Positions 41,156 to 50,798 of a stretch of 64,000 bases of DNA are shown piece after piece. The notes under the pieces were generated by a model. The model had not been told where the DNA came from. It ran no database searches and worked only from the letters and a program-made list of their open reading frames with translations. The number at the start of each line of letters is the position of its first letter. The first letter of the stretch is position 1. The stretch comes from Micromonospora sp. MW-13 (GTDB lineage: Bacteria; Actinomycetota; Actinomycetes; Mycobacteriales; Micromonosporaceae): assembly GCF_003434305.1 (NCBI RefSeq), contig NZ_QKKX01000035.1, forward strand, positions 186,001-250,000, given 5' to 3'. The position numbers were made by a program, and so were the translations under genes.

Positions 41156-42502
41156 ATGACCCAGTCCCCCACCGAGCCGCGCTCCCGCTGGTCTCCGTGG
41201 TCCCTGCACGGCGACGGCCGGTCCGTCCGTCCCGGCGACGTGGTCCACCCCGACGAGCGGCTCTCCTGGCCGCGTACCCTCGGGGTCGGCGTGCAGCACG
41301 TGGTGGCGATGTTCGGCGCCACCTTCACCGTGCCGCTGATCACCGGTTTCCCGCCGGCCACCACCCTGTTCTTCTCCGGCATCGGCACCCTGCTCTTCCT
41401 GCTGCTCACCGGCAACCGGCTGCCGTCGTACCTGGGTTCGTCGTTCGCCTTCATCGCCCCGGTGCTGGCCGCGAAGGCCGGCGGTGACATCGGCCCCGCG
41501 CTCGGCGGGATCGTGGTGGCCGGCGTCGCGCTGGCCGTGGTCGGCCTGGTCGTGCAGCTCGCCGGGGCACGCTGGATCGACGCGCTGATGCCGCCGGTGG
41601 TCACCGGCGCGATCGTCGCCCTGATCGGGCTGAACCTCGCCCCGGTGGCCTGGGACGGCGGCGGCAGCGGCACCGGCGTCAAGGCGCAGCCACTGATCGC
41701 GGTGATCACCCTGGTGGCGATCCTGCTCGCCACGGTGGCGTTCCGGGGCTTCCTGGCCCGGCTTTCCATCCTGCTCGGCGTGGTGGTCGGCTGGCTGCTC
41801 GCCGCCGCCCTCGGCGACCTGGACCCGAAGGCCGTCGACACCCTGCGCGAGGCGGCCTGGGTCGGCCTGCCCGACTTCCACGCGCCGCAGTTCAGCCTGC
41901 GCGCGGTCGTGCTGGTGATCCCGGTGATCCTGGTGCTGATCGCGGAGAACGCCGGACACGTCAAGGCGGTCGCCGCGATGACCGGCCGCAACCTGGACCG
42001 GGACATGGGCCGGGCGTTCCTCGGCGACGGCCTGGCCACCGTGCTCGCCGGCTCCGGCGGCGGCTCCGGCACCACCACGTACGCGGAGAACATCGGCGTG
42101 ATGGCGGCGACCCGGGTGTACTCGACCGCCGCGTACTGGGTGGCCGGGGTGGCGGCGGTGCTGCTCGGGCTCAGCCCCAAGTTCGGCGCGCTGATCCTCA
42201 CGGTGCCGGCCGGGGTGCTCGGCGGCGCGACGACCGCCCTGTACGGCCTGATCGCCGTCCTCGGCGCCCGGATCTGGATCGAGAGCCGAGTCGACTTCCA
42301 CGACCCGGTCAACCTGATGACCGCCGCCGTGGCCCTCATCGTCGGCGCGGCGAACTACACCCTCACCGCCGGCGACCTCTCGTTCAACGGCATCGCCCTC
42401 GGCACCGCCGCCGCCCTGGTCATCTACCACGGCATGCGCCTGATCGCCCGCCTCCGCGGCACCACCCCGCAGCCCCGCCAAGCCCCCGAACCCGAACTCT
42501 GA
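41156..42502 (+). CDS. Uracil/xanthine permease (NCS2 family)
   Basis: A 448-residue nucleobase transporter with about 12-14 membrane segments. QHVVAMFGATFTVPLITGFPP opens the core, IAENAGHVKAV holds the conserved Glu of the family and GGSGTTTYAENIGVMAATRVYS is the NCS2 signature. A uracil:proton symporter (UraA-like) is most likely. Own transcript; ends at palindromic repeat copy 3. Confidence 0.9.
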   Translation: MTQSPTEPRSRWSPWSLHGDGRSVRPGDVVHPDERLSWPRTLGVGVQHVVAMFGATFTVPLITGFPPATTLFFSGIGTLLFLLLTGNRLPSYLGSSFAFIAPVLAAKAGGDIGPALGGIVVAGVALAVVGLVVQLAGARWIDALMPPVVTGAIVALIGLNLAPVAWDGGGSGTGVKAQPLIAVITLVAILLATVAFRGFLARLSILLGVVVGWLLAAALGDLDPKAVDTLREAAWVGLPDFHAPQFSLRAVVLVIPVILVLIAENAGHVKAVAAMTGRNLDRDMGRAFLGDGLATVLAGSGGGSGTTTYAENIGVMAATRVYSTAAYWVAGVAAVLLGLSPKFGALILTVPAGVLGGATTALYGLIAVLGARIWIESRVDFHDPVNLMTAAVALIVGAANYTLTAGDLSFNGIALGTAAALVIYHGMRLIARLRGTTPQPRQAPEPEL

Positions 42503-42540
42503 CCCCACCCGGCCGGTCACGCGCCACCCCCACAAGCAAA

Positions 42541-42600
42541 GTTGATCAAGAGGTTCGCGCCGCCCGGGAACGCCGGGCCGACGCGAACCTCTTGATCAAC
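42541..42600. repeat. Palindromic repeat element, copy 3
   Basis: Perfect 19-bp arms GTTGATCAAGAGGTTCGCG at 42541-42559 and its complement at 42582-42600. Located between the permease and the convergent parC gene. The most intact of the three copies, with TTCGCG in place of TTTGCG. Confidence 0.88.
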
Positions 42601-42621
42601 ATGGACGTGCTGGGGTGGGGG

Positions 42622-45111
42622 TCAGTCGCGTTCGATCTGGTGGCCTATTACCGAGGGGCCGAGCATGACGGCGAAGCCACTGCCGTCTCGGCGGGGGTCC
42701 GCCGGGGGCAGCTCCACGGGGTCGCCGGTCGCCGTCGCGCCGACCGGGCGCGGCCCGACCCAGGCCACCACCAGGTCCGTCTCGCCCTTGAGGAACCGCT
42801 GCGCGCGCACCCCGCCGGTCGCCCGCCCCTTGGCCGGGTACGCCCCGAACGGCGTCACCTTCACCGTCGCGCCCGTGGAGGTGACCACCATCGGCTCGCC
42901 GTGCCCCGGGTCGTCGGTGCGGAGCGCGCCGAAGAAGACCACCCGGACCCCCTCCGGCAGGTTGATGCCGGCCATGCCGCCGCCCTTGGGCCCCTGCGGG
43001 CGCACCAGCGACGCGGCGAAACGCAGCAGCGACGCCTCGGAGGAGACGAAGGCGAGCGTCTCGGTGCCGTCGGCGAGCCAGCTCGCCCCGACCACCTCGT
43101 CGCCCTCGCGCAGGCCGATCACCTCGAACTCGTCCGAGCGGACCGGCCAGTCCGGCGCGCACACCTTCACCACGCCCTGCCGGGTGCCCAGCGCGAGCCC
43201 CGGCGCCCCCTCGGCCGTCGCCCCGAGCGGGGCCAGGCCGACCACCGTCTCGCCGGGCTCCAGCGGCACCAGCTCGGCGGCGGACATGCCGCCGCGCAGC
43301 GACACCGTGCCCGCCTGCTCGGGCAGCACCGGCAGCGGCAGCACGTCGATCTTGAACGCCCGGCCCGCGCTGGTCACCAGCAGCACCCGGCCCCGGGCCG
43401 TGGAGTGCGCGACCGCGCGTACCGCGTCGTGCTTGACCCGGCCGCTGCGGCGGCGCCCCTCGGACGCCTCCTCCGACTCGGCCGCGGTCCGGGCGACCAG
43501 CCCGGTGGCGGAGAGGATCACCTGGCACGGGTCGTCGGCCACTTCGAGGGGGCCGGCCGGCGCGGACGCGGCGAGCACCTCCTTGAGGTCGCCGTCGACC
43601 AGGGTGGTGCGCCGCTCGGTGCCGAACTGCTTCACCACGGCGGCCAGCTCGTCGGAGACGACCTTCCGCAGCACCTTCTCGTCGTCGAGGATGGTGGAGA
43701 GCTGGGCGATCTCCTTGCGGAGCTGCTCCTGCTCGGCCTCCAGCTCGATCCGGTCGAACTTCGTCAGCCGGCGCAGCGGCGTGTCCAGGATGTAGCCGGC
43801 CTGGATCTCGGACAGCTTGAACTGCCGCATCAGGCCGTCCTTGGCGGCCTGGGCGTCGTCGCTGCCCCGGATCAGCCGGACCACCTTGTCGATGTCCAGC
43901 AGCGCGATCAGCAGGCCGTCGACCAGGTGCAGCCGTTCCTCACGCTTGCGCCTGCGGTACGCGCTGCGCCGGGTCACCACGTCGTAGCGGTGCCGCAGGA
44001 ACACCTCCAGCAGCGCCTTGAGCCCGAGCGTCCGGGGCTGGCCGTCCACCAGCACCAGGTTGTTCACGCCGAAGGACTGCTCCAGCGGGGTGAGCCGGTA
44101 GAGGTCGGCCAGCAACGCCTGCGGGTTCACCCCGACCTTGCACTCGACGACCAGCCGGGTGCCGTTCTCCCGGTCGGTGAGGTCCTTCACGTCGGCGATG
44201 CCGGTCAGCCGCTTGGTCTTGTTGACCTCGTTGGTGATCGCGGCGATGACCTTCTCGGCGCCCACGCCGTAGGGCAGCTCGACGACGGTGATCGCCTGCC
44301 GGCCCCGGCTGCCCTCCAGGGGGCCGATCTCCACCCGGCCGCGCATCCGGACCACGCCACGCCCGGTCTCGTACGCCCGGCGCACCTCGTCCAGGCCGAG
44401 CAGCACGCCGCCGGTCGGCAGGTCCGGCCCCGGGACGAACTCCATCAGCCTGTCCAGGTCGGCGTCCGGGTGGTTGATCAGCCACCGGGCGGCGGAGACG
44501 ACCTCGCCCAGGTTGTGCGGGATCATGTTGGTGGCCATCCCGACCGCGATCCCGGAGGCCCCGTTGACCAGCAGGTTGGGGAACGCGGCCGGCAGCACCG
44601 TGGGCTGGGTGAGCGAGCCGTCGTAGTTGGGCTCGACGTCGACCGTGTCCTCGCCCAGCTCGCCGACGAGCAGCATCGCCTCCCGGGACATCCGGGCCTC
44701 GGTGTAGCGCGCGGCGGCCGGGCCGTCGTCGGGGCTGCCGAAGTTGCCGTGCCCGTCGATGAGCGGGACGTTGAGCGAGAAGTCCTGGGCCAGCCGGACC
44801 ATCGCGTCGTAGATCGCGGTGTCGCCGTGCGGGTGGTACCGACCCATCACGTCGCCGACCACCCGGGCCGACTTCACGTGCGCCCGGTCGGGGCGGTGCC
44901 CCGCCTCGTGCATCGAGTAGAGGATGCGCCGGTGCACCGGCTTGAGGCCGTCCCGGGCGTCGGGCAGGGCCCGGGAGTGGATCACCGAGAAGGCGTACTC
45001 CAGGTAGGAGTCGGAGACCTCGGTGACCAGCGGGTTGTCGAAGACCCGCGCGCCGGCCTGGTCGAAGGCGGCCAGGTCCGCCCGGGGACCGGTGTTCTTA
45101 CGGCGTGCCAT
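42622..45111 (-). CDS. parC: DNA topoisomerase IV subunit A
   Basis: An 829-residue type IIA topoisomerase A subunit. The DNA-cleaving tyrosine is Tyr136 (AAARYTEARMS). The quinolone-determining region reads GDVMGRYHPHGDTAIYDAMV, with Thr98 where many enzymes have Ser. A coiled-coil tower (about 435-490) and a C-terminal propeller with degenerate repeats follow. The short length and propeller fit ParC of actinobacteria rather than GyrA; gyrase A usually bears a clear GyrA box. It follows parE by 77 bases on the same strand with GAGGAGAG before the ATG. Confidence 0.9.
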   Translation of the reverse strand: MARRKNTGPRADLAAFDQAGARVFDNPLVTEVSDSYLEYAFSVIHSRALPDARDGLKPVHRRILYSMHEAGHRPDRAHVKSARVVGDVMGRYHPHGDTAIYDAMVRLAQDFSLNVPLIDGHGNFGSPDDGPAAARYTEARMSREAMLLVGELGEDTVDVEPNYDGSLTQPTVLPAAFPNLLVNGASGIAVGMATNMIPHNLGEVVSAARWLINHPDADLDRLMEFVPGPDLPTGGVLLGLDEVRRAYETGRGVVRMRGRVEIGPLEGSRGRQAITVVELPYGVGAEKVIAAITNEVNKTKRLTGIADVKDLTDRENGTRLVVECKVGVNPQALLADLYRLTPLEQSFGVNNLVLVDGQPRTLGLKALLEVFLRHRYDVVTRRSAYRRRKREERLHLVDGLLIALLDIDKVVRLIRGSDDAQAAKDGLMRQFKLSEIQAGYILDTPLRRLTKFDRIELEAEQEQLRKEIAQLSTILDDEKVLRKVVSDELAAVVKQFGTERRTTLVDGDLKEVLAASAPAGPLEVADDPCQVILSATGLVARTAAESEEASEGRRRSGRVKHDAVRAVAHSTARGRVLLVTSAGRAFKIDVLPLPVLPEQAGTVSLRGGMSAAELVPLEPGETVVGLAPLGATAEGAPGLALGTRQGVVKVCAPDWPVRSDEFEVIGLREGDEVVGASWLADGTETLAFVSSEASLLRFAASLVRPQGPKGGGMAGINLPEGVRVVFFGALRTDDPGHGEPMVVTSTGATVKVTPFGAYPAKGRATGGVRAQRFLKGETDLVVAWVGPRPVGATATGDPVELPPADPRRDGSGFAVMLGPSVIGHQIERD

Positions 45112-45188
45112 GGTTCAGCTCTCTCCTCGGCGGGCCACGGTCGGGCGGCGCTGTCCCCGGGGGGCAGCGGTCGGGCGGCGGGCGGTCC

Positions 45189-47246
45189 TCATGCGTCGAT
45201 CGCCTCCCGGTCGACCCGGTCGGCGGACTCGATCAGCCAGTTGCGGCGCGGCTCGACCTTCTCCCCCATCAGCAGTTCCAGGATCCGCTCGGCGGCGTCG
45301 ACGTCGTCGAGGGTGATCCGGCGGACCGCCCGGGTGGCCGGGTTCATCGTGGTCTCCCACAGCTCGTCGGCGTCCATCTCGCCGAGGCCCTTGAACCGGG
45401 GGATCGGGGTGACGATCTGCTTGCCGGACTTCTCCAGCTTCCGGACCGTCGCCTCCATCTCCGCCTGGGTGTAGGTGTAGACGGTCTGCGGGTTGCGCCC
45501 CTTCGTGGTGATCTTGTGCAGGGGCGGCATCGCGGCGTAGAGCCGGCCGGCCTCGATCAGCGGGCGCATGTACCGGGCGAACAGCGTGATCAGCAGGGTG
45601 CGGATGTGCGCGCCGTCCACGTCGGCGTCGGCCATGATCAGGACCCGGCCGTACCGCATCGCCGACAGGTCGAAGGTGCGCCCGGAGCCGGCCCCGAGCA
45701 CCTGGACGATCGCCGCGCACTCGGCGTTGTCCAGCACCTGCTGGAGGTTCGCCTTCTGCACGTTGAGGATCTTGCCACGAATGGGGAGAAGCGCCTGGTA
45801 CTCGGCGGACCGGGCCAGTCTCCCCGTTCCGAGTGCGCTGTCCCCCTCCACGATGAACAGCTCACTGCGGTCGATGCCCGCCGCGCGACAGTCGACCAGC
45901 TTGGCCGGCATCGACGCCCCCTCCAGGGCGGTCTTGCGGCGAGCGGCGTCCTTCTGCTGCTTCTGGGTGAGCCGGACCCGGGCCGCGTCCACGATCTTCT
46001 GGAGCACCGTGCGGGCCTCGGCCTTGGTGCGGCGGTCCTCCAGCCACGCCTTCAGGTGCGCCTCGATCAGCCCCTGGAGCACCTTGGTGATGCCGGCGGT
46101 GGACAACTCGTCCTTAGTCTGCGAGGTGAACTGCGGCTCGGGGATCCGCACGTGCACCACGGCCGTCATCCCCTCCAGGACGTCGTCCAGGGTGGGCGTG
46201 TCCTCCTTGGGCCTGAGCAGCCCCCGGGCGTTGCGGGCCGCGTCGGCGAGGGTGCGGGCCAGGGCACGCTCGAAGCCCTTGCGGTGGGTGCCGCCGTGGG
46301 CGTTGCGGATGGTGTTGGTGAAGCACTCCACGGTGCGCTCGTAGCCGGTGCCCCAACGGAACGCCACCTCGACCTCGGCGCGCCGCTGCACGTTGGACTG
46401 CATGACGCCGTTGGCGTCGGCGGCGTTCTCCCGGTAGGTGCCCTCGCCGGTGACCAGCAGGGTGCCGGAGACCGGCCGGTCGCCGGCCGGGGCGAGGAAC
46501 TCCACCATGTCGGTCAGGCCGGCGGGGAAGTGGAAGGACTCCTCGACCGGCTCCTCGCCGGTCTCGTCGCGCAGCAGGTAGCTCACGCCGGGGACGAGGA
46601 ACGCGGTGTTGCGCAGCTTGAGCCGGACGGCCTCGGCGTCCAGTGCCGCGCCGGTCTCGAAGTACCGCGCGTCGTGCCAGTAGCGGATCGACGTGCCGGT
46701 GCGCGCGCCGCGCTTCATCGCGCCGGAGACCTGGAGGCCCGGGCCGGCGGTGAACGGGGCGTCGGGGCCGGGGCCGTCGAAGACCCCCGGCACCCCGTGC
46801 CGGAACGACATGGTGTGCGTCTTGCCGGCGCGGCGGACCGTGACGTCGAAGCGCCGGGACAGGGCGTTGACGGCGGAGGCGCCGACGCCGTGCAGGCCGC
46901 CGGAGGTCTTGTAGCCGGAGCCGCCGAACTTGCCGCCGGCGTGCAGCCGGGTGAGCACCAGCTCGACGCCCGAGATGCCGGACTTGGCGTGCACGTCGGT
47001 GGGGATGCCCCGGCCGTCGTCGTCGACCTGCACCGAGCCGTCGGCGTGCAGGATCACCTCGATCCGGGTGGCGTGACCCCCGACACCCTCGTCGGTGGAG
47101 TTGTCGAGGATCTCGTTGACGAGGTGACCCACGCCACGGCTGTCTGTGGAGCCGATGTACATGCCGGGGCGCTTGCGGACGGCGTCCAGGCCCTCCAGGT
47201 GGGTCAGGTCGTCGGCCCCGTAGAGCATCTCAGGCTGTGCGGTCAA
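45189..47246 (-). CDS. parE: DNA topoisomerase IV subunit B
   Basis: A 685-residue ATPase subunit. EGLDAVRKRPGMYIGSTD, EILDNSTDEG (ATP/Mg), DDDGRGIP and GLHGVGASAVNAL make up the GHKL ATPase; FIVEGDSALGTGRLARS, LPIRGKILNVQKA and MADADVDGAHIRTLL make up TOPRIM. I chose TTG 47246 because GGGAG lies nine bases upstream; ATG 47228 is possible and the longer frame upstream is unsupported. EGDSALG replaces the EGDSAGG of gyrase, as in other actinobacterial ParE. Confidence 0.9.
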   Translation of the reverse strand: MTAQPEMLYGADDLTHLEGLDAVRKRPGMYIGSTDSRGVGHLVNEILDNSTDEGVGGHATRIEVILHADGSVQVDDDGRGIPTDVHAKSGISGVELVLTRLHAGGKFGGSGYKTSGGLHGVGASAVNALSRRFDVTVRRAGKTHTMSFRHGVPGVFDGPGPDAPFTAGPGLQVSGAMKRGARTGTSIRYWHDARYFETGAALDAEAVRLKLRNTAFLVPGVSYLLRDETGEEPVEESFHFPAGLTDMVEFLAPAGDRPVSGTLLVTGEGTYRENAADANGVMQSNVQRRAEVEVAFRWGTGYERTVECFTNTIRNAHGGTHRKGFERALARTLADAARNARGLLRPKEDTPTLDDVLEGMTAVVHVRIPEPQFTSQTKDELSTAGITKVLQGLIEAHLKAWLEDRRTKAEARTVLQKIVDAARVRLTQKQQKDAARRKTALEGASMPAKLVDCRAAGIDRSELFIVEGDSALGTGRLARSAEYQALLPIRGKILNVQKANLQQVLDNAECAAIVQVLGAGSGRTFDLSAMRYGRVLIMADADVDGAHIRTLLITLFARYMRPLIEAGRLYAAMPPLHKITTKGRNPQTVYTYTQAEMEATVRKLEKSGKQIVTPIPRFKGLGEMDADELWETTMNPATRAVRRITLDDVDAAERILELLMGEKVEPRRNWLIESADRVDREAIDA

Positions 47247-47628
47247 CTGGTCGTACTCCCAGGTCTCGGCGGTGTGGTGCCGCTCACCGGCTCGATCACC
47301 TCGCGTGGCGCGCCGCAGCGAGCCTAACCGGGAGGTGGGACAGGACGTCGGCACCCCGCAGTGCGGGGTCGCTCCGCCGCTGCCGGCTGCCCTGCCCGCG
47401 GGCGACCCGGAGGACACCCACGCCTGCGCCAACGCCGCCGGCCCCGGGAATCATCCCGCCCGGCCCCGCCCGCCCCGGGCCCGGCCCCCTGGCCCGACCG
47501 GACCCGCGGGCGCCCCCCGTCCGACCCGCGGAGGCATGGCTGGGCGTTGACGCCCGTCACACGCCCGTGATGTGATCACCGTCTCGAAGAAAGTTTCATA
47601 TTTTTCCATGGATGGATGGAGGACGCTG
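47247..47628. other. 382-base divergent gap
   Basis: TAGGCT on the minus strand at 47326-47321 may be the parE -10. Near 47590-47615 an unusually AT-rich patch (TTTCATATTTTTCC) precedes the SGNH gene and may contain its promoter. The middle is GC-rich with no coding signal. Confidence 0.45.
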
Positions 47629-48885
47629 ATGTCCGTGTTCCGTCGTACCGCGCTCGCGGCGGCGCTGACCGTCGCGGCGGCGGCGCTGTCGACCGCCGTC
47701 GCGCCACCCGCCCCGGCGGTGGCCGGCCTCCCCACCGCCGCCGTGGCGCTCGGCGACAGCTTCATCAGCGGCGAGGGGGCCGGGGCGTACTCCCCGGTCG
47801 TCGACGTCAACGGCATCAGCCAGGGCTTCCCCGGCTGGACCGCGCCGAACAGCAACGCCTACTTCTGCCACCGGTCCCCCAACGCCTCGCTGTTCCAGGC
47901 CAACCTGCCGGGCATCCAGGACCGGTTCAACCTGGCCTGCTCGGGCGGGCAGCCGTACGACATCGCCAACGCGTCGGTCAACCGGACCAAGGGGCGCTCG
48001 GTCGCCTCCCAGCTCGACCAGCTCCGCGCGGTGGGCCAGACCCACGACATCGACCTGGTGCTGGTGGGCCTGGGCTCGAACAACAGCTCGTTCACCTTCG
48101 GCAGCGTGGCGGAGAAGTGCGCCAACCGGTTCATCGCCGACGCGTGGACCGGCTGGTGGGAGTTCTGGGCGTACCTCGGCGGGCCGGTGGAGCAGAAGCC
48201 GTGCAGCGACGCCGACCTGGCCACCCCGACGCAGCTCAGCGCCGCGACCGCGGAGACCACCGCGGCCGTACGGCAGATTCTCACCACCCTCGACCAGATC
48301 GACGCCGACGGCCAGCACCGGATCGTCTTCCAGGACTACACCAACCCGCTGCCGTTCGACCTCGCCTCGAACTACTGGGAGGAGGACGGCCGGCAGGACG
48401 ACCGGGACAAGTTCCGGGACCTCGGGGCCGAGCGGTACGCGGCCGGCTGCCCGATCCACCGGGCCAGCCTGCTGCCCGGGCACCACTTCTCCTCCGGGCT
48501 GGGCAGCCTGGTCAGCTCGGTGCGCACCACGCTGGCCAGTGAGTTCCCGAGCGCCGACCTGGTCTACCTGAACGTGCAGCGGGCGTTCGACGGCGCCCGG
48601 CTCTGCGAGCAGCCGACCAGCCCGTCCGGCTCGCTCGCCACGCCGATCCGGCTCCAGGACGGCGCGACCGGCACCTTCGTCACCAGCCTCGCCGGCAAGG
48701 ACAAGATCGCCATCCAGCGGATCGCCAACACCTGCGTGAGCTACTTCCAGACCTGCCAGGAGTCGTGGCACCCCAACGTGGCCGGGCACCAGGCGCTGGG
48801 CCGCTGCCTGACCGGGGCCGCCGCCACCAGCGCCCGCGCCGTGGCCTGCGTCCGCGCGGGAGACGGAACGATCAGCGTCGGCTGA
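47629..48885 (+). CDS. Secreted SGNH/GDSL-type hydrolase
   Basis: A 418-residue esterase or lipase. A signal peptide occupies about 1-32 (basic MSVFRRT, hydrophobic core, AVAG). The nucleophile is Ser44 in VALGDSFISGEG; VGLGSNNSSF supplies the block III Asn; His381 lies in ESWHPNVAGH. A Glu takes the place of the usual Asp three residues before the histidine. At least eight cysteines suggest disulfides outside the cell. Start ATG 47629 by GGAGG six bases upstream. Confidence 0.87.
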   Translation: MSVFRRTALAAALTVAAAALSTAVAPPAPAVAGLPTAAVALGDSFISGEGAGAYSPVVDVNGISQGFPGWTAPNSNAYFCHRSPNASLFQANLPGIQDRFNLACSGGQPYDIANASVNRTKGRSVASQLDQLRAVGQTHDIDLVLVGLGSNNSSFTFGSVAEKCANRFIADAWTGWWEFWAYLGGPVEQKPCSDADLATPTQLSAATAETTAAVRQILTTLDQIDADGQHRIVFQDYTNPLPFDLASNYWEEDGRQDDRDKFRDLGAERYAAGCPIHRASLLPGHHFSSGLGSLVSSVRTTLASEFPSADLVYLNVQRAFDGARLCEQPTSPSGSLATPIRLQDGATGTFVTSLAGKDKIAIQRIANTCVSYFQTCQESWHPNVAGHQALGRCLTGAAATSARAVACVRAGDGTISVG

Positions 48886-48897
48886 CCGCCGGCCGGC

Positions 48898-48935
48898 ACC
48901 AGGGGCACCGCGTCCGTGGACGCGGTGCCCCTGGT
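48898..48935 (+). terminator. Hairpin terminator
   Basis: Perfect 17-bp stem (48898-48914 with 48919-48935) and a CGTG loop, 12 bases after the SGNH stop. No T-tract. Confidence 0.8.
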
Positions 48936-49032
48936 CGTCTCCGCGACCGGCTCCGGCGGCGGCCTGACGACCGGCGACCCGCCCGGCGCACCCTTACTAC
49001 CCGCCGGTAGCTTGCGGCCGTACGCTGGGCCG

Positions 49033-49899
49033 GTGAGCGCGACCGAGGAGTACACGCAGGAGTTCGTCGACGTCGACGGCGCCCGGCTCGGGGTGCAGGT
49101 GTATCCCGAGCCCGCCGGCCCGGCGGACGCCCCGGTGGTGGTGATCTGGCCCGCGATGGGGGTGCGGGCCCGCTACTACCGGCCGTTCGCCGCCGCGCTG
49201 CGGGCGGCCGGTCTCGCCGTGGTCGTCGCCGACCTGCGGGGCACCGGCGCGAGCACCCCGACCCCGAGCCGCGCCTGCCGGTACGGCTACGCGGAGCTGG
49301 CCGCCGACGTCGGCGCGGTGCTCGCGGCGCTGAAGCCGAGGCTGGACGGGCGGCCCACGGTCCTGCTCGGGCACTCCCTCGGCGGCCAGGCCGCCCTGCT
49401 GCACCTGGCCCTGCGCGGGACGGACGCCGTGGACGGGCTGGCCCTGGTCGCCGTCGGCATGCCGCACTGGCGCGAGTACCCGAGTCCCCGCAGGTACGGG
49501 GTGCTGCCGTACACCCAGGCGATCGCCGCGACCGCCCGGCTGCTCGGCGTCTGGCCGGGCTGGGGCTTCGGCGGCCGGCAGGCGCGCGGGGTGATCCGGG
49601 ACTGGGCGCACACCGCCCGCACCGGCCGCTTCCCCGCCCTCGACGGGGTGGACGTCGAGGCGGCGCTGCGCACGCTGGACGTCCCGGTCCTCGCGGTGAG
49701 CGTGGACGACGACCAGTACACCCCGCACGCCACCCTGGACCACCTCTGCGGCAAGCTCGCCGCGGCCACCGTCGCGCGCGAGCGCTACACGACCGCGCAG
49801 GCCGGCGCCCCGCTCGACCACTTCGTCTGGGTACGCGCCGCCGCGCCGGTGGCCGCCCGGGTGGCCGCCTTCGCCGCCGGGCTCCCCCGCCGCGGCTGA
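49033..49899 (+). CDS. Alpha/beta hydrolase
   Basis: A 288-residue serine hydrolase. VVIWPAMGVRARYYRPFAAAL, LRGTGAS and the elbow GHSLGGQAALL are clear; the acid is probably in VSVDDDQYTP and the histidine in PLDHFVWVR. The GTG at 49033 is six bases after TACGCT, a leaderless-type arrangement. Substrate unknown. Confidence 0.82.
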   Translation: MSATEEYTQEFVDVDGARLGVQVYPEPAGPADAPVVVIWPAMGVRARYYRPFAAALRAAGLAVVVADLRGTGASTPTPSRACRYGYAELAADVGAVLAALKPRLDGRPTVLLGHSLGGQAALLHLALRGTDAVDGLALVAVGMPHWREYPSPRRYGVLPYTQAIAATARLLGVWPGWGFGGRQARGVIRDWAHTARTGRFPALDGVDVEAALRTLDVPVLAVSVDDDQYTPHATLDHLCGKLAAATVARERYTTAQAGAPLDHFVWVRAAAPVAARVAAFAAGLPRRG

Positions 49900-50070
49900 T
49901 CCCGCCCGGGCTGCGCCCGGCACCGGCTGGAACCCGCCGGCCAACCTGGTGACCCCGCTCGACGAGGTCCTGCGTCCGCTGGGATTCCCGCGCCACCGTT
50001 CACCCGATCCCGGGCGTACCTGCGGAATCGGTGGGTATGCCGCAGCACCCGTACGGTGGAAGGGGATCAG

Positions 50071-50700
50071 ATGTCCGAACGGCACACCGCACTGCGCTCG
50101 ATGCACGACCTGGGCCTGGCCGCCTGGTTCGGCGGCTCCCTGATGGGGGCGCTCGGCGTCAACGGCGCGGCGACACAGATCAACGACTCGACCCAGCGAC
50201 TGCCGGTGGCCTCGGCCGGGTGGGCCCGGTGGACCCCGGTCAACGCCGCGGCGATCGGCGCGCACCTGGCCGGCGCCGTCGGCGAGCTGACGACCGAGAG
50301 TCCCCGGGTGCTCACCCAGTCCGGGGTGGCCCGGATGAGCGCGGTGAAGACGGCTCTCACGGTCGGCGCGCTCGCGGTCACCGGGTACAGCCGGTTGCTC
50401 GGCATGCGGCTACAGCGGGCGGGCGGCCCGTCCGTCGAGGGGACGACCGAACCGAATCCGCAGACGCCGGCCAACGTGGCCTCCTGCCAGCGGCAGATGA
50501 AGATGCTCCAGTGGGCCATCCCGGCGCTCACCGGCGCGCTGGTGGTGGTCACCGCGTACATGGGTGAGCAGCAGAAGCCGGGGCAGGTCCTGCGGGGCAT
50601 GCTCGGGCGCGTCGGTGGGCTGGCCAGCGCGCCCAGGACGATGGGGAAGGTGGCCGCCCTGGGCGCGGCCAGGCGGCACATGGCCATGTCCGGCCGCTGA
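50071..50700 (+). CDS. Conserved membrane protein of unknown function
   Basis: A 209-residue protein with hydrophobic stretches at about 15-35, 55-70, 88-110 and 145-165, the last LQWAIPALTGALVVVTAYMG. No motif recognised. ATG 50071 follows GGAAGGGG; a GTG 15 bases earlier is less likely. Confidence 0.65.
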   Translation: MSERHTALRSMHDLGLAAWFGGSLMGALGVNGAATQINDSTQRLPVASAGWARWTPVNAAAIGAHLAGAVGELTTESPRVLTQSGVARMSAVKTALTVGALAVTGYSRLLGMRLQRAGGPSVEGTTEPNPQTPANVASCQRQMKMLQWAIPALTGALVVVTAYMGEQQKPGQVLRGMLGRVGGLASAPRTMGKVAALGAARRHMAMSGR

Positions 50701-50798
50701 CCACCGCGCCGCCCGTGCCCGACCGGACCGGTGGGGCATGGGCGGCGCGCAGGCGGGCAATCAGCGCCCGTAGCACCGACCCGACCAGCGAGGTGGCC

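Noticed and set aside
42622..47246. DNA gyrase (gyrB-gyrA) rather than topoisomerase IV
   Set aside because: Order and homology alone would allow it, but EGDSALG in the B subunit and the A-subunit tail fit actinobacterial ParE/ParC better, and no dnaA-recF context is present.
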